From: Aminobacter ciceronei
GTDB taxonomy: Bacteria > Pseudomonadota > Alphaproteobacteria > Rhizobiales > Rhizobiaceae
Direction: 5' to 3'
Assembly (NCBI RefSeq): GCF_014138625.1
Contig: NZ_JACJHY010000009.1
Location: forward strand, 1-64,000
DNA: 64,000 nucleotides
Position numbers and translations under genes: made by a program. The notes under the pieces were generated by a model that saw nothing but the letters and a program-made list of their open reading frames with translations, ran no database searches and was not told the origin of the DNA. Every line of letters begins with the position of its first letter. Within the stretch, counting starts at the first letter, position 1. Shown one piece after another: positions 1-9,524 of the stretch.

Positions 1-126
1 TGCTCTTCCGTGAACCGCTTTCTCTTCATCAGTCCGTCCTTCGATCAAGGACCGGACTCTAATCTCAGATGGAGGAAAAACTCAGCGGCAGGTCAAGGCC
101 TTTCTTGCTCCGCTACCAAGCTTCTT

Positions 127-1119
127 CTAAATCTCCATCAAGTCGCGTCCGACGATGATTTTGCCAGCGAACTTCTTTCGCACGCCCCCAGCCCACATTT
201 CGTCGGTCATTGTTGGGTCAAACCCTGGAACGAAATGGTTGAGCACGACGGTCTTGACGCGGGCTGCCGCTGCGACTTCGCCTACCTGCTCGACCGATGT
301 ATGGATGGCTATCACCGCGTCTAGTACTCGCTTGGCCTCCTGCGGAGATCGACCCTGTTCCGCAAATTTCTTGGTGAAGAGATCGGTTGTGCGTTCTACG
401 TGGATGACCTCATGGACGAGCACGTCAGCGTCCTTTGCCAGCGCGATCAATTGCTCGCTTGCGGCAGTGTCGCCGCTGAAGACGACCGAGCGGTCCTTGG
501 TGTCGAAGCGATAGCTCAGGGAAAGGTGGTGTTTGTCGCCGTCATGCCCTTGGTTCGGGTAATGGGTGTTTTCGACCGCCGTAACTTTGACGTTGATATC
601 CGAGTAGATCGTCCCCGAGGTCACGTCGTGACCGTTGAACAGACTTGCTGGGTCTGCACTTCTTCCGTCGTATTTCATTCGAACTGTGGCGTTTGGCTGG
701 AAATATTGTTTGTAGGCCGAGATCATGTCGCGGGTGCCTGTCGGGCCGTAGGCATCAATTTGCTCAGATCGTCCGTTCGACCAGGCGAGGCCCATAAGTG
801 TGCCTAGATCGGCATTGTGGTCGTCATGGTGGTGAGTGACGAAGATCTTGCCCACCCTCTGCAGGCCAACACCAGCCAGTACAAGCTGCCGGCCAACTCC
901 GTTGCCGGCATCAACCAAATAAGGTTCGCCATTGATCAGGAGAACGCTCGCGGGCTGGTTCCGCGTTGGCAAGGGGGTTGGACCTCCTCCTGTGCCGAGA
1001 AGGATGAGGCGGGTCTTTGGTGAGGAAGAGCCTGCCTGACCGATGGCGCGAGTGACTGGCAAGCTTGCAATGGTGGCGGATGCGAGCAGCTTTAGTCCCT
1101 CTCGGCGTGTAACGTTCAT
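127..1119 (-). CDS. Tat-exported metallo-beta-lactamase-fold hydrolase
   Basis: This is a metal-dependent hydrolase of the metallo-beta-lactamase fold, probably periplasmic. After the chosen start the N-terminus carries a twin-arginine motif (RR at residues 5-6, then GLKLLASA), which suggests Tat export. The metal-binding motif HHHDDH lies at about residues 96-101, preceded by a beta-strand region with LGTGGGPTP and VDAGNG. Later parts of the metal site are seen as FSGDT and LNHFVPG. This pattern is closest to the AtsA/arylsulfatase-like and RNase Z-like branch; the substrate cannot be read from the sequence. The start at 1119 is preferred over an upstream in-frame start because a GGGAGG ribosome-binding site sits just before it and the Tat signal follows at once. 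It stands alone between the window edge and a small hypothetical gene. Confidence 0.85.
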   Translation of the reverse strand: MNVTRREGLKLLASATIASLPVTRAIGQAGSSSPKTRLILLGTGGGPTPLPTRNQPASVLLINGEPYLVDAGNGVGRQLVLAGVGLQRVGKIFVTHHHDDHNADLGTLMGLAWSNGRSEQIDAYGPTGTRDMISAYKQYFQPNATVRMKYDGRSADPASLFNGHDVTSGTIYSDINVKVTAVENTHYPNQGHDGDKHHLSLSYRFDTKDRSVVFSGDTAASEQLIALAKDADVLVHEVIHVERTTDLFTKKFAEQGRSPQEAKRVLDAVIAIHTSVEQVGEVAAAARVKTVVLNHFVPGFDPTMTDEMWAGGVRKKFAGKIIVGRDLMEI

Positions 1120-1327
1120 GGTTCCTCCCAACGCAGTTTGGGCAACCCGTCTTGGGTGGCCTTTCCGAGAGGGTCCATTGGGCAGCAGGGTTGGTAAATG
1201 GAGTTCTGTTCCCGCTAATATAAGCAAAGGGAATAATGCGCGTGCTGGCTAGGAGGTTCTGGAAACCATTGCGATGGGCGAAGCTGGGCCTTCATCGGTT
1301 AGTCGTAGAATTGTCAGGCATTTCGGA

Positions 1328-1597
1328 TCAGTCCATGTCGGGCACTTCGCCAGCCCGGTAGAGGACCGTCGGCTCACCGTACTCACCAACGGCGGGATTA
1401 GCCTCTCGTGACCACGCAACAACGCCCGCGTGCTCGCTCTCGATTATCTTGGCCAAACGAACGGCCGCATCCTCGCTCTGCATCTGGCGCGGATCGAATG
1501 CCGGCTGAAGGTTACCTTCGTCATCGCGATTGAAAGCCGCCACCACAATCAGTTTCGGCATTTTCTGTTGCGTGATGATGTGACCGGTGTTCGACAT
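1328..1597 (-). CDS. conserved small hypothetical protein (89 aa)
   Basis: A small acidic protein of unknown function. Visible blocks are PKLIVVAAFNRD near the N-terminus, EDAAVRLAKII, and AGVVAWSREANP followed by GEYGEP, a pattern I associate with short uncharacterised proteins of Rhizobiales. No signal peptide or membrane segment is seen. The start at 1597 is chosen because an AGGAG ribosome-binding site precedes it by eight bases; a longer reading frame exists but has no such site. It is divergent from the small gene that follows. No function is proposed. Confidence 0.6.
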   Translation of the reverse strand: MSNTGHIITQQKMPKLIVVAAFNRDDEGNLQPAFDPRQMQSEDAAVRLAKIIESEHAGVVAWSREANPAVGEYGEPTVLYRAGEVPDMD

Positions 1598-1758
1598 CGA
1601 TCGGTCTCCTAGATCCACGAAGCCTGGGATTGAGGGTGAATGAATTGGCCCGGTCAAAGTTCCAGTATTGTCAGCTGGCAGGGCTTCCGCCATCTGATGT
1701 CCATATGTTAGCGCGTTGTGAATTGACTTCGCAAGGCATTTGTTCCTATTTTGTTCTC

Positions 1759-2016
1759 ATGCCTATGCTGTCAGAGTTTCCCTCCAAGAAGGTAATTGTC
1801 TTGTGCGAGAAGTGCGGGATGCGCAAGCAATTCGACCGGGATGCAATGGTACGTGCTGGTGGCGATCGGACCTTGGCACACCTGCTGGACGAGATCGTCG
1901 CGCGCGCTGGCTGCACGAAGATCAACACGCTCAGCGTTTATGATCGATGCGGCGCGAAATACGAGGAATTGGCCCGGCTGCTGGCGAGGTGGAGGCAGCC
2001 CTCAAAAGGCACCTGA
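1759..2016 (+). CDS. small cysteine-containing hypothetical protein
   Basis: An 85-residue protein of unknown function. It has a CxxC pair near residue 18 (CEKCGMRKQFD) and two further Cys (AGCTK and DRCGAKYEEL), so it may bind a metal ion in a zinc-ribbon-like fold. Similar short CEKCG...FDRDAM proteins occur in rhizobia. The start is uncertain: no clear ribosome-binding site precedes 1759, and a second ATG lies six bases downstream. It is divergent from the gene at 1328-1597. Confidence 0.5.
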   Translation: MPMLSEFPSKKVIVLCEKCGMRKQFDRDAMVRAGGDRTLAHLLDEIVARAGCTKINTLSVYDRCGAKYEELARLLARWRQPSKGT

Positions 2017-2308
2017 GGGGCAGGCCGGCAAAAACTCTCCGTTCACCGGGCTTTTACCTTCTGCAGGTAGACGCTCCACCATGATCACCTTGGTGCAAAA
2101 CCCCATACGCTGAAATCCTTCGCGGTCGCTGAATGCGGCCGACAGACCTTTGCTTGGTCCAGGGACAACGCCGTGATCCACTATTTGCACATCGAAACGC
2201 ACCTGAAGCACGTCACGCGGTCGCTGATACGTTCGGCAACCAAAGCCTGATTTCGCCCTGACCGTTGCTTTTTCGAACGTCTCGCTGCTTGCGAGCGCAG
2301 GTGTCCCT

Positions 2309-4351
2309 ATGATCCGTTACACACACAAATACCCGCATGGGGTTAGCAGCCCCCGAGGAATCCGCGACCAGATCGCGAAATCCTTTGCTCGTTTCATTGC
2401 CTACTGCACCCTTATGCGTGCCTGTCGCGCAGTACCGCAGGTCCGCCGCCAATCCCCGGTCGTCCTCGGGCTGGTCTTACCCGACGGCGCCGATATCGAG
2501 ATCTATGAACGCGCGGCTCAATTCGTAGCGCAAGCGCCTATGGAGCATTGGCTTCGAGACGACAGCCCGGTGTTCATCAGCAAAGGCGGACGCTGGAAGA
2601 AGGGGGAAGCCGGCGAGCACATCAAAGCTCTCGCGACCAAGCGGCGAGTTTTTATGGTTGCCGAAAATGCTCAATCTATTCCGGATAGTTTCCGTGCCGC
2701 GGCCGACGCGATCGTCGAGGTTGGCATTCCTCAGCCTGCACACATTATCGCTGCCGCAAAGCTTAGCTTGGGGCTGACAGTCACGGAGGAGGAAGCGTCG
2801 TTTCTGGCAACGGTCCCTTTTTCTCTGCTCACTACCATGATGCGGAAGGGGCGGTCGACGGCAGCGTCGATCGCCATGATCCGAAAAGCCCTTGCGCCAG
2901 TCGATGAAGTCAAGGCAGCGACCGGACCGACCCTCGCAAACCTACACGGGCTGGGAGAGGCGGGGGATTGGGGACGGGAACTTGCTGTTGACTTAGCCGA
3001 TTGGAGAGCGGGACGGATCAGTTGGAGTGATGTTGATCGCGGGATTTTGGTGAGCGGGCCACCAGGTACGGGAAAAACGACTTTCGCCCAAGCTCTGGCT
3101 CGGACTTGCGACGTTCATCTCGTCCTAGGTTCGCTTGGCCGTTGGCAAGCGAAAGGGCATCTCGGTGACCTCCTGAAAGCCATGCGAGCGGCTTTCGACG
3201 ACGCGATCAAAAACGCGCCCAGCATTCTCTTTATCGACGAGATTGACGCTGTCGGCGACCGGACCAAATTTTCTGGCCACAACGCTCAATACAGCACGGA
3301 AGTCGTTTCAGCTTTGCTTGAGTGCATTGATGGAGCCGAGGGCAGGGAAGGTGTGGTCATTGTGGGAGCGTGCAACGATCCCAGTCGACTGGATGCTGCC
3401 CTGATCCGCGCCGGGCGACTGGACAGGCACATTCGGGTCGGACTGCCGGATCGACAAGGGCGTGAGGGCATCCTCAGGTGGCATTTGAGAGGTCAGCTGG
3501 AGAATGATGACGTTTCCATGGTCCTCGACCGAACCGAGGGGTGGACGGGGGCTAGCTTAGAGCAACTCGTTCGGGGAGGGAGAAGGCGCGCCAGGCGAGC
3601 AAAAATTGCTCTGGCTCTTGAACACCTGATGGATGAACTGCCATCTCGTGCGCCCATTCCTGAGGGGCTTCGTCGCAGGACGGCAGTCCATGAGGCAGGT
3701 CATGCGGTTGTTGCATTCCTGCTAGGTGCCGGCGAAATCGCATCCGTGTCGGTGGCAACTGATGTGGCTCCGGTTGGTGGTCTACAGGACGGAGGAGGGG
3801 TCGTTTTGATGGACAGCCCACTGAGAGAGCGGACGAGAACGCAGTTGTTGGATCAGATCGCCGTGAGGCTCGGAGGAATGGCTGCCGAGGAAGCTATTCT
3901 CGGCGACCGATCGGCAGGCAGCGGCGGCACACAAGGGTCGGACCTGCATACGGCAACCTATCTGGCTCTGAGACTGGAGGGGTCATACGGCCTAGGTGCT
4001 AGCTTGGCGTACCTATCGTCCGAAGACGAAGAGGAACTTTTCACCGCTATGAAGCTCGATCGTGTGCTGCAGGCACGGGTCGACAAGGTGCTGGAGGAGC
4101 AATTTCACCGTGTGCAGCAGATCATCGAAGGGCATAGGGCTCATCTCGAGCATCTTGCAGAAGTTCTGCTCGCCAAAGGAAAGGTCACCGGAACTGAGGT
4201 GAGGGAAATTCTGGGCGCGAGGCACGCAACTGGGGGAGATCTGTTCGAGCGCTTCAGCCACGATGGTCCACGGAGCAGGTTAGGACGAGATGTGAAACCG
4301 GAAGCTCCGTATGTGGTGCCGGACTTGAAAAAAGAGCTCGGTCCGAAATGA
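2309..4351 (+). CDS. soluble FtsH-like AAA ATPase / M41 zinc metalloprotease
   Basis: A 680-residue protein joining a AAA ATPase to a peptidase M41 domain, the arrangement of FtsH, an ATP-dependent unfoldase-protease. Walker A GPPGTGKT lies near residues 250-257, Walker B LFIDEIDA near 307-314, and the arginine-rich second region of homology (AGRLDRHIRVGLPDR) near 370. The protease zinc site HEAGH is near residue 460, with a plausible third ligand in GSDLHTATYLA near 547. Unlike FtsH it has no transmembrane hairpin at the N-terminus. Instead the first 200 residues form an unrecognised soluble domain, so the enzyme is predicted to be cytosolic. It lies alone, followed by a terminator-like hairpin at 4477-4514. 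Gene context (Gabija next door) suggests an accessory or immunity role rather than housekeeping FtsH; that is inference. Confidence 0.85.
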   Translation: MIRYTHKYPHGVSSPRGIRDQIAKSFARFIAYCTLMRACRAVPQVRRQSPVVLGLVLPDGADIEIYERAAQFVAQAPMEHWLRDDSPVFISKGGRWKKGEAGEHIKALATKRRVFMVAENAQSIPDSFRAAADAIVEVGIPQPAHIIAAAKLSLGLTVTEEEASFLATVPFSLLTTMMRKGRSTAASIAMIRKALAPVDEVKAATGPTLANLHGLGEAGDWGRELAVDLADWRAGRISWSDVDRGILVSGPPGTGKTTFAQALARTCDVHLVLGSLGRWQAKGHLGDLLKAMRAAFDDAIKNAPSILFIDEIDAVGDRTKFSGHNAQYSTEVVSALLECIDGAEGREGVVIVGACNDPSRLDAALIRAGRLDRHIRVGLPDRQGREGILRWHLRGQLENDDVSMVLDRTEGWTGASLEQLVRGGRRRARRAKIALALEHLMDELPSRAPIPEGLRRRTAVHEAGHAVVAFLLGAGEIASVSVATDVAPVGGLQDGGGVVLMDSPLRERTRTQLLDQIAVRLGGMAAEEAILGDRSAGSGGTQGSDLHTATYLALRLEGSYGLGASLAYLSSEDEEELFTAMKLDRVLQARVDKVLEEQFHRVQQIIEGHRAHLEHLAEVLLAKGKVTGTEVREILGARHATGGDLFERFSHDGPRSRLGRDVKPEAPYVVPDLKKELGPK

Positions 4352-4839
4352 ACTCCTTCTCTTCCTGAGGTGCCAGTCCAAGATAGTTTGAAAATGCCCT
4401 TAGATTGTGGCACCTGTCGAACTGGTCGATCGGCCCCACTGGCTGCCTAGCTAAGCGCCGTCGACACCGTAGTGTGCACCAGGTCGGGCAAGCCCCCACC
4501 TGGTGTTTCATTTTCCGCGGTGAAACAGTGATCGTCCCTCACAGGACGTTCACTCCTGAGTCCGGCGGCAATCAGGGAGACGAGGCCGCCAAGAGTCCGT
4601 ACCTGGAGCGCGTCTTTTGGCGTTCGCACGAGCATGTCGTCCACGGACCATCTCACGGACTGCGAAGCCTCAATGGCCACAAACCGCACGTACAGGTCCA
4701 GTCCACTGGCACGAACACGATCGTCTAGGAACCGGTCGGACCTACTGCCAGCTCGAGCGCCGGGATGTAGGGCGGAGGAGGAATGCGAAGTACTCAGATA
4801 TTGGGATTGCACGAGTGCAGAAAGCAGCTCGAATTGCAT
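4352..4839. other. intergenic region between AAA-M41 protease and gajB
   Basis: About 490 bases between two convergent genes. It contains the hairpin at 4477-4514. Overlapping open frames on both strands have no ribosome-binding site and no recognisable protein pattern, so I see no supportable gene. Confidence 0.5.
4477..4514 (+). terminator. rho-independent terminator after the AAA-M41 gene
   Basis: An eight-base perfect inverted repeat (CACCAGGT / ACCTGGTG), extended inward by GGG/CCC, is followed directly by a T-rich stretch (TTTCATTTT). It is oriented to stop transcription coming from the 2309-4351 gene, although it lies 125 bases after that stop codon. Confidence 0.55.
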
Positions 4840-6258
4840 CTATTGTGGTCGGATTTGTTGGTGCTGCGAGCAGATAAGAAGTCTTTTTGCCCCCCTAGTC
4901 ATGGCAACATAGAGATGCCGCCTGTCCATGAGTTCTGGGTTCAGGATGACGCAGATCTCGGCTTCAAGCCCTTTCAAAAGGAGCGTGCTCCCGACAGTGC
5001 GCTTGGCTAACGGCCGCCCGATTAGGCGGGACTGCTCCCGAACAATCGTCGCTGCTTCGCCTGGTGCCATACCCGGTGAGGCTTCGCACGATTTCAGCAT
5101 ATTGTAGGCACCGCGTAGGATAGCGGGCCGATGGTTGCGAACACCACTTTGCGCGGCGATCGTGTTGAGCACAGCCGTAGCCGCTGAATAGCTTGGGTTT
5201 TCCGTAAAACGGATCGCCGCGCTCTCCGCTTCCGACGCTTCGCGACGAGCGCGGCCTGCCCGGAGGCTGTCGACACGGGCGAGCATGTCTGCAGAGCCCA
5301 CATTCGTCATCACCGATCCGGCAAATTCGACCAGGTGGCGCAGAGCATGGGTAGAGCTAAGATCGAAGCGATCGCTGAAGTCGATGAGGTCGGTTAGGTC
5401 TACGTTCTCCACCGTCACTGCGCCGGGGATTTGCTTCGCGAAATCGCGTTGGCTCGCGGGGCGCGTGTCTGCGATGACAAGCGCCTTTTCATCCGCGCCT
5501 GCGGAGGTGCGACCAGCCGCTAGACGGATTTCATGGTCACGCTGGTCTCCGGGTAGACGAATCCAGGAAACGTTCGGCGGTATGGAGGCAAGGTCGAGTG
5601 CACCCCCACGGGCTAGGTGTTCACGTATCTGTAGCAACCATCGACCAAATGCCTCTTCACCAACACGCGCCCATCGTTGAGGGATTTGAAGCTGGCCAAC
5701 GATAGGGAAATGCTGACACACATGTCTTTCCCAATCAGCTAGCTGGTCCGTGCCGAAACCGAAAATCGCCTGCATCGGATCGCCAAGGACACAAGTCCGC
5801 AAGGTCTGTGCTGCATAGTAGACGATTGCGTGTTGGCGCGCCGAGCAGTCCTGATACTCGTCGACAATGAGACGATCGTAAGTAGCGGCAAGGATATCTT
5901 TGATGTGGCCGTCGCGCAGTAAGCGCCAAGCCGAGTCCCGGATGGTAGGATAGTCGGCTCCACGGTTCCTAAGCTCCAAGATCGCAGGGGCAATCCCTGA
6001 CCGAGCAGGAAACGTTTTCACGAGGCGGATGGCCCAGCCGTCTATGGTCGCCAGTCTATATCGACTGGAAGGTACTGAGGCACGCTCGAGCTTTGCACGG
6101 AGCGCTGCAACACCAGCATTCGTATGCGTGAGTACAAGGATAGGCTTTGGCTCACCGTGCCTGGTCAGCGCGTCGGCGATCAGATGTGTCTTTCCGCAGC
6201 CTGCAGGCGCGGTGATCGTTCCGCGCTCAACGCTCAGAAGGTCGATCTCAACTGGCAC
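4840..6258 (-). CDS. gajB: Gabija-type UvrD/Rep-like helicase GajB
   Basis: A 472-residue superfamily 1 helicase-like protein. Walker A (APAGCGKTH) is at residues 17-25, the Walker B DEYQD box at about residue 131, a motif III-like GDPMQAIFGF follows, and the C-terminal motif VI reads YVAMTRGAKRL. It lacks the large accessory domains of true UvrD and is close in length to known GajB proteins (about 490 residues). It starts with GTG inside the last codons of the upstream nuclease gene (11-base overlap), so the two are translationally coupled. In Gabija, GajB works with the GajA nuclease in anti-phage defence. The assignment rests on the paired architecture and motifs, not on a database search. 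Confidence 0.85.
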   Translation of the reverse strand: MPVEIDLLSVERGTITAPAGCGKTHLIADALTRHGEPKPILVLTHTNAGVAALRAKLERASVPSSRYRLATIDGWAIRLVKTFPARSGIAPAILELRNRGADYPTIRDSAWRLLRDGHIKDILAATYDRLIVDEYQDCSARQHAIVYYAAQTLRTCVLGDPMQAIFGFGTDQLADWERHVCQHFPIVGQLQIPQRWARVGEEAFGRWLLQIREHLARGGALDLASIPPNVSWIRLPGDQRDHEIRLAAGRTSAGADEKALVIADTRPASQRDFAKQIPGAVTVENVDLTDLIDFSDRFDLSSTHALRHLVEFAGSVMTNVGSADMLARVDSLRAGRARREASEAESAAIRFTENPSYSAATAVLNTIAAQSGVRNHRPAILRGAYNMLKSCEASPGMAPGEAATIVREQSRLIGRPLAKRTVGSTLLLKGLEAEICVILNPELMDRRHLYVAMTRGAKRLLICSQHQQIRPQ

Positions 6259-7957
6259 TTGTCATCCATGCCCAAACGTTGTTCAGAATCTCTTGGAAGC
6301 CAGGATCGGCATGGCCGAGTTGTGGCCCGATAATTTCTCGGGCGATTTCTTCATAGCTGCTGACCGACTTGAACCAGGCATTATTCTTGGCCTTCGACGC
6401 GGTCGCCATCGCAGTACGCGTTGCTGGTGTGACCGGTCCTCGACATTCGGCGAGACCCAACACTTGCTGTGTCACGGAACGCAAATGTGCCTCGATGAGG
6501 AACTCATCGTAATAGGACACAGCCTTTTCCAATAAGGAATGGATGGCAGCGTCAGGCAAGCTGTAGAATAGCTCGTCCTCCAATGCACGACCTGGCCTCC
6601 AGCGGAAAGCTGGATATCCTGCGGATTCGAATGCGGTCTCAGTTGCTGGATCAGGCTGTCTGTCGTCATCGCGGAGCACGGCGACGCGATAGCCAAGAGC
6701 GACAAATGGCTTAGCCCGACTGTAGAGATTGGTAACACCTTTGGCATCGACCAAACTGATGCCGCTGGCGTTTAGCGACTGATAACCAGTGGATTCCAAA
6801 TAGAGGTCCAGTCCGCGGATCAACCCGACTTCGCTGGCACCTTCACAAACAAGAACCGAGTTGGCAATGAACGCCTCCGGGTAGAGCCGAATAGTCCCTT
6901 GGACATCATCGGCAGTGCCGACTTGATGGAGACGGTGCGCTCCATCTTGCTTTCGCAGAACAACTAGCTGGCTCCCGTTTAGCTCGCGAAGGGCAATTGG
7001 CGAATGAGTTGTTATGAAGGCCTGCAGTGGTGGGCGCGTTTCCTTTGCGCCGAGGGAGCCGAGCAGCCGGATGATCCGGTGCGGTTCCAAGCCGTACTCC
7101 AATTCATCGATTAGAATGACCGTGGCTTCGGATGCCGCCTTGCGCTGAAGTCCGGCCAACAGGAGCCGCGTCGACTCGACTCCCAAGGCCCGAAGTGGCA
7201 CGCCGTCCGCATCATGCAGGGCGATGGTTCCACCACTGAACGAAACGGTATGGGCATCCAACATAGCTTTAAGCTTGCCACCGGTCGGAATGCCCAGGAC
7301 GTTGGCTGTGTCAGTGACGATCTGAAGCGTTTCGCCTAGTTGTTCTTCTGCCGCGTCGCCGAAAGCGACACGAGCATCGCGTGCGGCCTTGGCCAACGCC
7401 GCTGAAGTGTCAGCACGCTCTTCGGACAAACGGTTCAAGACCGAGCCTCGGCGCCAAGCGAGGTTGTGGTCAGCAAGGGCTCCGATACGGTTTGGCGAGA
7501 GGCGTGTCCGATCGGCCCAAGTCAGGTAACGGCTCTGGCCTTGTGCCTCCGCCCTTTCGGATACCAGCGTCCAGACGGTCTCAAGGTCGCTGCCAACCTT
7601 CATATTGACCGTCAAAACCGTTTCAGCCGTGGCTTCCGGTTCGTCCTCGATCGCCCCAGTCGTGGCGCGGTAGCTCCGCAAGTAGAAGCCATAGGCATCC
7701 ATGCTTTTCAGCGTGTCATCGAGTTCGCCGATGGTGATTGTGACCGAGATAGGCTTCTCGACATCCAAGCGATAGAAGTCTGCGTCGGTGATCGTGACAG
7801 TCCGCCGTGCGCCCAAACAGTAATCAATTGCGTCGAGAACCGACGATTTCCCAGAATCTCCAGGACCGATCAGACAGTTTAGGCCGGCCGCTGGATACCA
7901 TTCCAACTTCTGAATGCAGCGAAAATTTTCGATACTGATGTGACGAATGCGGGCCAC
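6248..7957 (-). CDS. gajA: Gabija-type OLD-family nuclease GajA (ABC ATPase + TOPRIM)
   Basis: An ATP-dependent DNA endonuclease of the OLD family. The N-terminal SMC/ABC-like ATPase has Walker A GPGDSGKSS at about residues 31-39 and Walker B VILIDELEYG near 282, followed by FITTHSP, a typical His-switch region. The C-terminal TOPRIM nuclease part shows LVCEGASE near 370 and VLRDDD near 428, which supply the catalytic acidic residues. Length (569 residues with the GTG start) fits known GajA. A GGAGG ribosome-binding site lies five bases before the GTG at 7957; an upstream in-frame TTG at 7969 would overlap that site. The downstream helicase gene overlaps it. In Gabija, GajA is the DNA-cutting subunit that forms a complex with GajB. 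Confidence 0.88.
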   Translation of the reverse strand: MARIRHISIENFRCIQKLEWYPAAGLNCLIGPGDSGKSSVLDAIDYCLGARRTVTITDADFYRLDVEKPISVTITIGELDDTLKSMDAYGFYLRSYRATTGAIEDEPEATAETVLTVNMKVGSDLETVWTLVSERAEAQGQSRYLTWADRTRLSPNRIGALADHNLAWRRGSVLNRLSEERADTSAALAKAARDARVAFGDAAEEQLGETLQIVTDTANVLGIPTGGKLKAMLDAHTVSFSGGTIALHDADGVPLRALGVESTRLLLAGLQRKAASEATVILIDELEYGLEPHRIIRLLGSLGAKETRPPLQAFITTHSPIALRELNGSQLVVLRKQDGAHRLHQVGTADDVQGTIRLYPEAFIANSVLVCEGASEVGLIRGLDLYLESTGYQSLNASGISLVDAKGVTNLYSRAKPFVALGYRVAVLRDDDRQPDPATETAFESAGYPAFRWRPGRALEDELFYSLPDAAIHSLLEKAVSYYDEFLIEAHLRSVTQQVLGLAECRGPVTPATRTAMATASKAKNNAWFKSVSSYEEIAREIIGPQLGHADPGFQEILNNVWAWMTSAS

Positions 7958-8211
7958 CCGGGCCTCCAACCCATGAGTTAGCTCCTAGGTATCGCCGTTC
8001 CTGCTGTGGCACTACCGAAAGTAGAGGATGTCCACAGCACCTGCTGACCTGATGCGGGGGATGTCCCACTGGTGAAAGCAAGCATCCGAGTTGGATTTAC
8101 GACGCATACTTGGCCAGAACCACTTGCAGTTCTTCGGTTCAGCTGCAGCCGCTATTGCTGGTTCTTATTGGTGCATGGAAAATTCCGCCGGGGTTGGACT
8201 GGCCGGCAGGC

Positions 8212-8964
8212 TCAAGTGAAAGCATCTTGCCGGGTGATCCCTACATGCCCACCCTCGGCCGTCGCGAACATGAAGTGAAGGATTCGTTCGTCCTCAGACA
8301 CGGCCAGACATGTCAGTCGACCTGATCCATAGGCCCCGGTGTCGATCGCAATGCGCCATGACGAGACCTCGGGCATCAAGCTCCTGGTGACCGTGTGACC
8401 GTGCACGATCACACGCGGCAAGGGGCCGTCGTGATCGAGGAAGCCCTCCCTGATCATTGTAAGCGTCTTCGGCTCTTGATCCGTGATCGGCCGCGTCGGG
8501 TCGATGCCGGCGTGGACATACGCAAACACCCCATCGATAACGATGCCATCGGCCTCCTGGAGTGCCTGAAGATGCCGAGGGTAGGTGACTCGAAATGTTG
8601 CCGCCGCCTGAGCGTGGCTGTTGGCCGAGAGCAGGCCATAGGATTCCATCGTTTGGTAGCCACCTACTCGCATCAGCCAGCGGTCGAATCTTGCTTCGTC
8701 CACTTGGTCGGAGGTCATGAAGTCGCGGAACCACATGTCGTGGTTTCCAAGGATCAACCTGGAAAGTGGCCATCGCTCAAGCGTGCGGCACACTAGATCC
8801 ATGGCTGCCCGGCTTCCCGGACCGCGGTCAACGATGTCGCCGAGGAATAGGATTCGTGGCTCGGTGCCGCTAGCTCGCGCATCGTCTTCGATAGCGCCAA
8901 GCAAACCGTCAAGAAGATCGGCTCGGCCGTGCACGTCGCCGAGGGCATAAGTGGTGAATGGCAT
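8212..8964 (-). CDS. calcineurin-like metallophosphatase (PrpA/PrpE-like)
   Basis: A 250-residue phosphoesterase of the calcineurin-like superfamily. The signature metal-binding motifs appear in order: GDVHGR near the N-terminus, GDIVDRGPGS, then GNHD, with later histidines in YVHAGID and VHGHT. This set matches bacterial serine/threonine protein phosphatases and diadenosine tetraphosphatases; the substrate cannot be decided. The ATG at 8964 is chosen over an upstream GTG because the GDVHG block normally sits within the first 15 residues and an AAGGA-like site precedes it. It is upstream of gajA on the same strand but separated by about 250 bases, so membership in that operon is not shown. 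Confidence 0.85.
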   Translation of the reverse strand: MPFTTYALGDVHGRADLLDGLLGAIEDDARASGTEPRILFLGDIVDRGPGSRAAMDLVCRTLERWPLSRLILGNHDMWFRDFMTSDQVDEARFDRWLMRVGGYQTMESYGLLSANSHAQAAATFRVTYPRHLQALQEADGIVIDGVFAYVHAGIDPTRPITDQEPKTLTMIREGFLDHDGPLPRVIVHGHTVTRSLMPEVSSWRIAIDTGAYGSGRLTCLAVSEDERILHFMFATAEGGHVGITRQDAFT

Positions 8965-9075
8965 CTGGCGAATCCTTTCGGATTGCACCTAGCCCATTGA
9001 GAGTTGCCAGATATCTAAGGGCACCGAAGTCCGCCTCGCGGCGCGCTTGACAGGGACTTACGTTGAACGATGATC

Positions 9076-9423
9076 CTACTTCGCCTTGAACGGTCTTACT
9101 GTTCGAAAATCGATCGGTTTGAGACGCGGTTCGATCATCTTGATCTTGGGTCGATCCTTCGGCTGGCGCTTATCGAGCGACCAGCGCACCTTTTCGCCCA
9201 GTTCTGTCAAACGGTAGCCGACCTTCCCGGTGAACTCATTCGCAAGACCCTTCTCTGCTAACCCGTTTTCGATCATCCAATCGATCATGGGCATGGCCAG
9301 TCCGGGAGCGAAGCCCACGGGTTCGAAGGTGCCGAACGCTCCGGCCAATACCTTGATTGCTTTCACCTGGTGTGGCTTGAGAGATTCTGCGATGAAAGTC
9401 GCTTTGCGCTCGCTGACGGGCAT
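9076..9423 (-). CDS. small hypothetical protein, possible winged-helix fold
   Basis: A 115-residue basic protein of unknown function. The middle region (PHQVKAIKVLAGAF ... MIDWMIENGLAEK ... YRLTELGEKVRW) has the helix-helix-strand rhythm of a winged-helix domain, where a sentence such as YRLTELGEKV is typical of the wing. This is only a resemblance. The C-terminus is rich in Lys, Arg and Pro. The start at 9423 is preferred because GGAGAG lies just upstream. It may be cotranscribed with the metallophosphatase downstream, about 110 bases away. Confidence 0.55.
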   Translation of the reverse strand: MPVSERKATFIAESLKPHQVKAIKVLAGAFGTFEPVGFAPGLAMPMIDWMIENGLAEKGLANEFTGKVGYRLTELGEKVRWSLDKRQPKDRPKIKMIEPRLKPIDFRTVRPFKAK

Positions 9424-9524
9424 GCTTCTCTCCAACATCACCTATGCGGCAAGTAAATTTGCCCTTGCCGCTATGTTGTCGAACGCCTCAATTGATATCG
9501 CAAGCAAAAGTCGTAACGCGAAGG

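Noticed and set aside
2002-2211. 69-residue minus-strand frame
   Set aside because: No conserved pattern and no ribosome-binding site; sits in a short gap before the AAA-M41 gene.
4447-4839. 130-residue minus-strand frame
   Set aside because: It runs over a terminator-like hairpin and has no recognisable pattern.
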